From: Verrucomicrobiales bacterium
GTDB taxonomy: Bacteria > Verrucomicrobiota > Verrucomicrobiia > Methylacidiphilales > JAAUTS01
Length of the DNA stretch: 26,985 bases
Direction of reading: 5' to 3'
NCBI GenBank assembly: GCA_031279715.1
Contig: JAITHY010000188.1
Coordinates: forward strand, 1 to 26,985
The notes beneath the pieces were generated by a model. The model worked only from the letters and a program-made list of their open reading frames with translations. It searched no databases and was not told the origin of the DNA. The translations under genes were made by a program, and so were the position numbers. Below are positions 21,339 to 26,985 of this stretch, in pieces (the first letter of the stretch is position 1; every line of letters begins with the position of its first letter).

Positions 21339-22823
21339 ATGCGCAAAATCTTATTTGTTGCCTCGGAGTGCGCGCCTTATGCGAAGGCGGGGGGGCTTGG
21401 GGATGTGGTGTCGGGGCTGGCCAAACAACTCACCGTCAGCGGGCATGCGGCGCGGATTGTGCTGCCCTTGTATCGTTCGATTGACCGTCAGCGGTTCGGC
21501 TTGCGTTACCGGCAGAATGTTTGCGTGCATGGCGCGGGCGGGCGGGAGCGCTGGGCCGGCGTGTGGGAGGGGCGGCTTGATGACACGCTGCCGGTGTGGT
21601 TTCTTGACTACGGCGAGTATTTCGGTCGCGCGGGGATTTACGACGAAAACAACCGGGAGTACATTGACAACGCCCACCGCTTCGGTTTTTTGTCCAAAGC
21701 CGCGTTGCAAATAGGCAAGGATTTTTCCTTCATCCCCGATGTCATCCATGTCCACGACTGGCAGACCTCACCCGCGGCGGCGTTGTTAAAAACGTGGGAC
21801 AGAAAACTCTCGCCACTGTCAGCGACCGCCTCCGTGCTGACCATCCACAACATCGGCTACCAGGGTGTTTATCACAAACCCGGCTTTGACTACCTCGGCA
21901 TCGGCAACGACTGGTTCAACTCGGACGTCTGCGAAGACCACGGGCGCTTCAACATGCTGAAGCTCGGCATCTTCTTCGCCGACGCCATCACCACCGTGTC
22001 GCCAACGCACGCGGGGGAAATTTTATCCGCCGACGGCGGACGCGGCCTCGCACCGTATTTAAATTGGAAGCGCAACGATGTGTTCGGCATCCTCAACGGC
22101 GCCGACTACTCGCAATGGTCGCCGGTGAACGACCAACTCATCCCCGCCAACTATGACTGGCAGCGGCTCGCCGGCAAGCAGGACTGCAAACGCGCGCTCA
22201 AGCAACGCCTGGGCCTCGCTGACCATGACGCGCCGCTCATTGGCATCGTCAGCCGTTTCGCCGAACAGAAAGGCTTTTACCTCCTCCGCGACATCATGGA
22301 GCAAGCCCTGCGCGAATTACCCTTCCAATGGATCATCATCGGCAGCGGCGACACCGCGCTGGAACGCTACTTCGGCGAACTGCCCGCGCGCCACCCCGGC
22401 CGGGTCGGCGCCCACATCGGCTACCACAACGAACTGAGCCACTGGACGCAGGCCGGCAGCGACTTTTTCCTTGTCCCCTCCATCTACGAACCCTGCGGCC
22501 TGACGCAAATCTACGCGATGAAATACGGCGCCCTGCCCATTGTCCGCGCCACCGGCGGCCTGCGCGACACGGTGACGAATTATAACAACGCCGCTGACAC
22601 TGACGGCACGGGTTTTGTTTTTTGGGACGCCACACCCTCAGCCCTGCTCGGCACCCTGTGGTGGGTCGCCGACACTTGGTGGAATCGTCACGAACACTTG
22701 AACCGGCTCCGCCAAAACGCGATGGCGAAAGATTTCTCCTGGCAAAACCCCGCCGCTGAATATCTGCAAGTATACGAACACGCCATCCGCTCACGGTCAG
22801 CGTTGCTGGCACGGGAAGTTTGA
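21339..22823 (+). CDS. glgA: Glycogen synthase (ADP-glucose type)
   Basis: GT5 glucosyltransferase extending alpha-1,4-glucan chains from ADP-glucose. At 494 aa it has the usual length. It opens RKILFVASECAPYAKAGGLGDVV, with Lys-16 of the KxGGLGDV ADP-glucose site. It continues VIHVHDWQTS, LTIHNIGYQGVY, TVSPTHAGEI, FGILNGADYSQWSP, IGIVSRFAEQKG, and SDFFLVPSIYEPCGLTQIYAMKYG with the catalytic Glu. The palindromic word encodes LTVSGH near residue 33 and DRQRFG near 50, replacing rather than lengthening normal family sequence. Repeat array E2 follows its stop by about 80 bp and reads in the same sense relative to glgA as array E1 does to pyk. Confidence 0.97.
   Translation: MRKILFVASECAPYAKAGGLGDVVSGLAKQLTVSGHAARIVLPLYRSIDRQRFGLRYRQNVCVHGAGGRERWAGVWEGRLDDTLPVWFLDYGEYFGRAGIYDENNREYIDNAHRFGFLSKAALQIGKDFSFIPDVIHVHDWQTSPAAALLKTWDRKLSPLSATASVLTIHNIGYQGVYHKPGFDYLGIGNDWFNSDVCEDHGRFNMLKLGIFFADAITTVSPTHAGEILSADGGRGLAPYLNWKRNDVFGILNGADYSQWSPVNDQLIPANYDWQRLAGKQDCKRALKQRLGLADHDAPLIGIVSRFAEQKGFYLLRDIMEQALRELPFQWIIIGSGDTALERYFGELPARHPGRVGAHIGYHNELSHWTQAGSDFFLVPSIYEPCGLTQIYAMKYGALPIVRATGGLRDTVTNYNNAADTDGTGFVFWDATPSALLGTLWWVADTWWNRHEHLNRLRQNAMAKDFSWQNPAAEYLQVYEHAIRSRSALLAREV
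22788..22802. repeat. Interspersed palindromic word, one mismatch (3' end of glgA)
   Basis: CGCTCACGGTCAGCG, one mismatch to CGCTGACGGTCAGCG. It sits in the last codons of glgA. Confidence 0.7.
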
Positions 22824-22889
22824 GCAAGTGCCGGGCATTCAACCGCCAAATCACGCCGCCACGCTTCACCCGGGGTTATTCCTGTTCAG

Positions 22890-22900
22890 CCCCGTCGGGG
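22890..22900 (+). terminator. Weak hairpin after glgA (possible terminator or processing site)
   Basis: CCCC-GTC-GGGG, 66 bp after the glgA stop and just before array E2. The stem is short and is followed by TTGCTGTTTC rather than a clean T run, so it may not stop transcription. If it does not, glgA mRNA would carry the repeats. Confidence 0.3.
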
Positions 22901-22905
22901 TTGCT

Positions 22906-23165
22906 GTTTCATCAACGACTGATGAAACTTCATCAACGACTGATGAAACTTCATCAACGGCTGATGAAACTTCATCAACGACTGATGAAACTTCATCAAC
23001 GACTGATGAAACTTCATCAACGACTGATGAAACTTCATCAACGACTGATGGAACTTCATCAACGACTGATGAAACTTCATCAACGACTGATGAAACTTCA
23101 TCAATGGCTGATGAAACTCCATCAATGGCTGATGAAACTCCATCAACGACTGATGAAAAGTTGGG
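22906..23165 (-). repeat. Repeat locus E2: array of 21-bp palindromic repeats
   Basis: Eleven full 21-bp units (22914-23144) with partial units at each end. On the plus strand a unit is a 7-bp segment AACGACT (variants AACGGCT, AATGGCT) followed by the palindrome GATGAAACTTCATC. Variants are GATGGAACTTCATC (one) and GATGAAACTCCATC (two). The 7-bp segments equal the reverse complement of those in the E1 array, while the palindrome arms differ (GATGAA here; GAGGAA and GAAGCA there). The minus strand is taken as forward, so the conserved 105-bp block precedes the array as in E1. A plus-strand frame (22820-23197, TTG overlapping the glgA stop) reads as LHQRLMK heptads ending WEWQRKSLPLC. Translation is unproven. 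Confidence 0.92.
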
Positions 23166-23270
23166 AATGGCAGCGCAAGTCCCTGCCGTTGTGTTAATTA
23201 AGTCAAAAACCCTCTTAAAAAAGGTAAAAAAGGTCGCTGAAGTGGGCTGGGAAGAAGAAAACGTTCCGCC
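23166..23270 (-). repeat. Repeat locus E2: conserved 105-bp block
   Basis: The reverse complement aligns without gaps to 3455-3559, about 80/105 identical by eye. The end next to the array (CGCTGCCATT, reading from 23175 down) and the CTTCCCAGCCCA segment are the most conserved. The remaining stretch to kamA (23271-23437) is GC-rich, holds runs of G and T around 23315-23350, and shows no gene or clear promoter that I can support. Confidence 0.8.
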
Positions 23271-23437
23271 ACTTACACAGGCGTTCCAAGTTACACAAAA
23301 CCATGCCCCGTCAAGGGGGGAGGCTGTGTTTTTTTTCGCGGGGCGGGGGTCTCGCGGGGGTGGAATACCTCTGGCCGCCGGTGTCAGGCGAGGGATCTTG
23401 ACAAATTACCGTCACACACTAGCTTAAGCCAGTAAAT

Positions 23438-24595
23438 GTGAGCACCCTTTCATTCACCACCTCGCCGCCTTGGCATGACGTTTCACCAGACGACTGGAAT
23501 AATTGGCGGTGGCAATTGCGCCATCGCATTGCCACGCTTGAACAACTTGAGCAACGGCTGACGCTGACCGCCGCGGAACGCGCCGGCACAGTGCTCGCCG
23601 GCGGCAAGCTCGCGCTGGGCATCACGCCGCACTTTTTCAACCTTGTCGACGCTGACGATGAGCATTGCCCCGTCCGCCGCCAGGTCGTGCCCCGGCTGGA
23701 GGAGGTCTCTTACTCGCCCGACGAAATGAGCGACCCGTGCGGCGAGGATGGCGACATGGTGGCGCCCGGTTTGGTGCGCCGTTATCCTGACCGCGTGCTG
23801 TTTCTCGTCACCGACCGCTGCGCGTCGTACTGCCGTTATTGCACGCGCAGCCGCGTTGTCAGCGGGGTGGGCGAACAGGAATTGGAGACGGATTTCGAGG
23901 AGGCGTTTCGTTACCTTGAGACGCACGCCGGGGTGCGGGATGTGTTGTTGAGCGGCGGGGATCCGCTGTTGTTGTCCGATGGGAAGCTTGAGGGTCTGCT
24001 GGCCCGGCTGCGGGGCATCCGGCACATCCAGCTTGTCCGAATCGGTTCGCGCGCGCCGGTTTTTCTGCCGCAGCGCATCACGCCGGAATTGTGCGCGATG
24101 CTGAGGAAATACCATCCGCTGTGGATGAGCGTTCATGTGAATCATCCAAGGGAGTTGACGGTGGAAACGCGCGAGGCCCTCGGGCGCCTGGCGGACGCGG
24201 GCATTCCGCTTGGCAACCAATCCGTCTTGCTCAAAGGCGTGAACAATGACGGGAAGGTGCTGCTGGAGCTTTGTCAAAAACTGCTCATGTGCCGCGTCCG
24301 TCCGTATTATCTGTACCAATGCGACCTGATCCGCGGCTCCGCCCACCTCCGCACGAGCATTCAGGAGGGCTTGGAGTTGATGAACCGGCTGCGCGGTTAC
24401 ACCACGGGCTACGCCATTCCGCAATACGTCGTGGACGGTCCCGGCGGCGGGGGGAAGATTCCGTTGAATCCCAATTACATCGTCGCCAAGACCGGCGACC
24501 GTTTTGTCCTCCGCAATTACAAGGGGGAGATCTACGAATATCCGGAGCAAAGCCCGGAACCCGCTGTTCTTCAGCATGGGCGATGGAAGGATTGA
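23438..24595 (+). CDS. KamA-family radical SAM aminomutase (lysine 2,3-aminomutase-like)
   Basis: A 385-aa radical SAM/PLP enzyme. The cluster motif is CASYCRYC (Cys-128, 132, 135), preceded by RVLFLVTDR. LLSGGDPLLLSD binds SAM. HVNHPRELT and IPLGNQSVLLKGVNND are KamA signatures. GPGGGGKIPL contains the lysine expected to bind PLP, and PYYLYQCD is also typical. The start is GTG 23438 with no Shine-Dalgarno; no upstream alternative fits. Members interconvert L-lysine and beta-lysine, act on glutamate, or serve as EpmB, which makes R-beta-lysine for EF-P. At 385 aa, without a neighbouring epmA or lysine-fermentation genes here, I cannot choose. Some palindromic-word halves lie near 23557. Confidence 0.9.
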   Translation: MSTLSFTTSPPWHDVSPDDWNNWRWQLRHRIATLEQLEQRLTLTAAERAGTVLAGGKLALGITPHFFNLVDADDEHCPVRRQVVPRLEEVSYSPDEMSDPCGEDGDMVAPGLVRRYPDRVLFLVTDRCASYCRYCTRSRVVSGVGEQELETDFEEAFRYLETHAGVRDVLLSGGDPLLLSDGKLEGLLARLRGIRHIQLVRIGSRAPVFLPQRITPELCAMLRKYHPLWMSVHVNHPRELTVETREALGRLADAGIPLGNQSVLLKGVNNDGKVLLELCQKLLMCRVRPYYLYQCDLIRGSAHLRTSIQEGLELMNRLRGYTTGYAIPQYVVDGPGGGGKIPLNPNYIVAKTGDRFVLRNYKGEIYEYPEQSPEPAVLQHGRWKD

Positions 24596-24671
24596 GGCGT
24601 CCCATGGGCGGTTCATCATCAGCGCCCTTTTTGATTGTCAGCGGCAATCCGTTCCCTTTAATAGTCCGGCC

Positions 24672-26985
24672 ATGTATTTAAAGTCTTTGGAAGTGGTCGG
24701 GTTTAAATCGTTCGCGCCGCCGACGGTGATTAATTTTCACCGCGGCGTCACCGCCATCGTCGGGCCGAACGGGTGCGGGAAAAGCAACGTGCTGGATTCC
24801 ATCCGCTGGGTGCTGGGTGAAACTTCCGCGCGCGCGTTGCGCGGGGCGCACATGCAGGATGTCATCTTCAGCGGCACGGACTCCCGCAAGGCGATGGGCA
24901 TGGCCGAGGTCGCGCTGACGTTCGCCGAATGCGAAAAAGAACTCGGCACCGAGTTCAGCGAGGTGCGGATCTGCCGCCGCGTGTTCCGCGACGGACGCGG
25001 CGAATACGAAATCAACAAGACGCCCTGCCGGCTCAAGGACATCCACAAATTATTCATGGACACCGGCATCGGACGCAGCGCGTACTCCATCATGGAGCAG
25101 GGGAAGCTCGACCAGATTTTGTCGTCGAAACCGGAGGACCGGCGCGCCATTTTTGAAGAGGCCGCCGGCATCACGCGCTTCAAGTCGCAGAAAAAAGAGG
25201 CGCTACGGAAGCTGGAGTTGACCGAGGCGAACCTGCTGCGCGTCACCGACATCGTCAAGGAAGTCAACCGCCAAATCGGCTCGCTGCAACGGCAGGCGAA
25301 CAAGGCGCGGCGGTATCAGGAAGTGTTCGCCCGCTTGCGGGATTTGGACACGCGGCTGGCATACCACGACTACGGCGCGTTGAGGGCGCAACTCAACGAG
25401 AGCGAGGGGCGGGAGCAGGAGTTGCGCGCGCAGTATGATGAAATTCAACGCACGGTGGAGACGCGGGAGGAGACGCTCCGCCAGCGGCGCGCCGAGGTGG
25501 AGCGGCTGGAGCAGAACATCCGCGCGCTTGACCAAGAGCGCAACAAGGCCGACGGCAAGGCATTGCACGCGCGACAGCAGGTCACGTTCAACACGCTGAA
25601 CATTGAGCAACTTGAGGCGCTGACAGTCAGAAACCGGACGGAAATCACCGTCAGCGGCGAACAACTCGACGCGGAGCGCGGGCGTTACGATGAAGTCACG
25701 GCGGAGGCGGCGCGGCTGGAGGAGGAGCTGCGGCGCGTGCGCGGGGAGCTGGAGACTCACCGCCAGCGGCTCGACGAAAGCAAGCGCGCGGTCACGGACA
25801 ATCTCGCGCAGCGGTCGCGATTCGAGTCGCAAATCGGCGCGCTGGACAAGGCGCTGAACGAGGCGAAAAACCGCGTCGCCGGCATTGAGTTGCAAAAGAA
25901 AAATTACAGCGTGCGGTTTGCAAAACTCGACGAGGACGAGACATTGTTCAAATCCCAGCGCGCGGAATTGGAGACGGCGTGCGCGAAGCTGGCGGAGAAC
26001 AATGCCGCGTTGAAAAAGGAAATTGAGACGCTGACGGTCAGGCTCGGCGAGGAGCAGAAGGCGCTGGCGGCGGCGGAGGCGTCACTGTCAGCGGCGCGGG
26101 AGAAGGCGGAGCAGGCGCGGCGGGCGTTGGAGGAGAACCGCAACGGCATCCGCGCATTGGAGACGATGCTGGAGGTGCACGCGGGGTACTCGGAGGGGAC
26201 GCGGAAAATTTTGGACTCCTATCGCGGCAGGGGCGTCGTCGGCACGCTGCTTGACAAGCTGAGGGTGCGGGCGGGCTATGAGAGGGCCGCCGAGGCGGCG
26301 TTGGGAGCGGCGTGCGAGGCGGTGATGGTGGAGAACGCCGACGCGCTGGAGAAAATCGTCGCGGAACTTGGCGACAGCGGGGCGCTGGCGTTCACGGATT
26401 TGACAGCGGCGAATCGCGAGGAAATCAAACCCGCTGACACTGACGCGAAACCGGCGCGCGGTTTTTGGAGCAAGCTTTCGGCACTGTTTGCGGCGAAGGG
26501 CGAGGCGGCGGCGCCGTCAGATTCGACGCTGCCGCTGATGTCGCAGTTCGTGCAGTGCGACGAGGCGGTGAAAAAACTGGCGGGGCGGATTCTGGACGGT
26601 TTTCTGTTTGTCGAGAACGCGGACGAGGCGCTGGCCATCACGCGCGTTCGCGCCGACAGGCACATCGTGACGCGCATGGGCGAGGTGTGGTATCGCGAGG
26701 GCTGGCAGTTGCGGGGCAAGGCGAGGGACGGGAAGCAGTCGGTGTTGCAATATGAGAACCAACTCGCCGCATTGCAAAAGCAGACGGCGGCCCTGGAGCA
26801 AGGCGTCGCTGACGCTGACAGCGGGGCATTGCGCTTCGCCGCTGACGTTGACACGAAGCGCGCGTCACTGGCCGCGACGCAACGGCGGCGGCAGGAATTG
26901 GAGGCGCAACTTTCCGCCGCGCAGTATGAGGAGAAGGGTTTTGTCCGCCAGCGGGAGGACGCGGGAAATCGCTTGCAAGCGGTTC
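24672..26985 (+). CDS. smc: Chromosome segregation ATPase SMC (first 771 codons, cut by window end)
   Basis: Core of the Smc-ScpAB condensin. The N-terminal ATPase half shows YLKSLEVVGFKSF, Walker A GPNGCGKSN (31-39), WVLGETSARALRG, the Q-loop region, and MEQGKLDQILSSKPEDRRAIFEEAAGI. A long coiled coil from about residue 175 follows (heptads, Glu/Arg/Gln-rich). The hinge begins near residue 517 (GVVGTLLDKLRVRAGYERAAEAALG). Inside the hinge is an unusual ~35-residue insert containing FWSKLSALFAAKGEAAAPSD and a palindromic-word product (PADTDAK). A second coiled coil begins near LQYENQLAALQKQTAALEQ and runs to the edge. At least seven palindromic words lie in the gene. ATG 24672 is 77 bp after the kamA stop. 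The signature and Walker B motifs lie outside the window. Confidence 0.95.
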   Translation, partial: MYLKSLEVVGFKSFAPPTVINFHRGVTAIVGPNGCGKSNVLDSIRWVLGETSARALRGAHMQDVIFSGTDSRKAMGMAEVALTFAECEKELGTEFSEVRICRRVFRDGRGEYEINKTPCRLKDIHKLFMDTGIGRSAYSIMEQGKLDQILSSKPEDRRAIFEEAAGITRFKSQKKEALRKLELTEANLLRVTDIVKEVNRQIGSLQRQANKARRYQEVFARLRDLDTRLAYHDYGALRAQLNESEGREQELRAQYDEIQRTVETREETLRQRRAEVERLEQNIRALDQERNKADGKALHARQQVTFNTLNIEQLEALTVRNRTEITVSGEQLDAERGRYDEVTAEAARLEEELRRVRGELETHRQRLDESKRAVTDNLAQRSRFESQIGALDKALNEAKNRVAGIELQKKNYSVRFAKLDEDETLFKSQRAELETACAKLAENNAALKKEIETLTVRLGEEQKALAAAEASLSAAREKAEQARRALEENRNGIRALETMLEVHAGYSEGTRKILDSYRGRGVVGTLLDKLRVRAGYERAAEAALGAACEAVMVENADALEKIVAELGDSGALAFTDLTAANREEIKPADTDAKPARGFWSKLSALFAAKGEAAAPSDSTLPLMSQFVQCDEAVKKLAGRILDGFLFVENADEALAITRVRADRHIVTRMGEVWYREGWQLRGKARDGKQSVLQYENQLAALQKQTAALEQGVADADSGALRFAADVDTKRASLAATQRRRQELEAQLSAAQYEEKGFVRQREDAGNRLQAV

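Noticed and set aside
22906..23165. CRISPR array
   Set aside because: The interval is a constant 21 bp, the 7-nt segments are nearly identical rather than unique, and no cas genes are present.

Overview
The window is about 27 kb of chromosome from a GC-rich Gram-negative bacterium. Three outer-membrane beta-barrel products, a lipobox lipoprotein and a FecR-domain protein show an outer membrane. Family resemblance of CarB, KamA, SrkA, the FecR-domain protein and the OMPs makes me favour Verrucomicrobiota/PVC, but this is inference and no database was searched. Most resident genes lack a clear Shine-Dalgarno site.

Layout. 1-3440: the end of an outer-membrane barrel gene, an RluE-like pseudouridine synthase remnant touching a tRNA-Thr(TGT), an XRE regulator, and divergent from it a textbook sigma70 promoter driving two tandem OMP paralogues and a DUF2846-type lipoprotein. 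3455-3762: a 105-bp conserved block plus an array of 21-bp palindromic repeats. 3762-5987: pyruvate kinase and an O6-alkylguanine-DNA alkyltransferase. 6014-13419: a co-oriented minus-strand accessory/defence island. In transcription order it holds two metallo-beta-lactamase-fold proteins and a four-TM protein (tightly coupled), a D12-class adenine methyltransferase, a SacI-family-like restriction endonuclease, an AlbA_2/RecG-like gene broken by a miniature IS630/Tc1-type element and a frameshift, and a frameshifted RhuM gene. 13442-21193: carB, an orphan NPPW methyltransferase, a DUF1439 protein, srkA, an ABC ATPase and a FecR-domain protein with a clear terminator. 21339-26985: glgA, a second copy of the repeat array plus conserved block in inverted orientation, a KamA-family radical SAM aminomutase, and the first 771 codons of smc.

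Three patterns are not explained by the genes. (1) Two homologous loci (3455-3762 and 22906-23270) combine an ungapped 105-bp block, about 76% identical, with arrays of 21-bp units. Each unit has a conserved 7-nt segment (AACGRCT/AATGGCT) flanked by 6-nt arms that differ between arrays yet stay complementary. Both sit at the 3' end of a central-carbon gene (pyk, glgA) in the same orientation relative to it. (2) A short palindromic word, CGCTGACGSTCAGCG and its halves GTCAGCGG/CCGCTGAC, recurs dozens of times, mostly inside genes, and is nearly absent from the recently acquired part of the island. (3) The MBL-MBL-4TM operon has strong AAAGGAG ribosome sites and low GC, and looks like a compact uncharacterised (possibly anti-phage) system.
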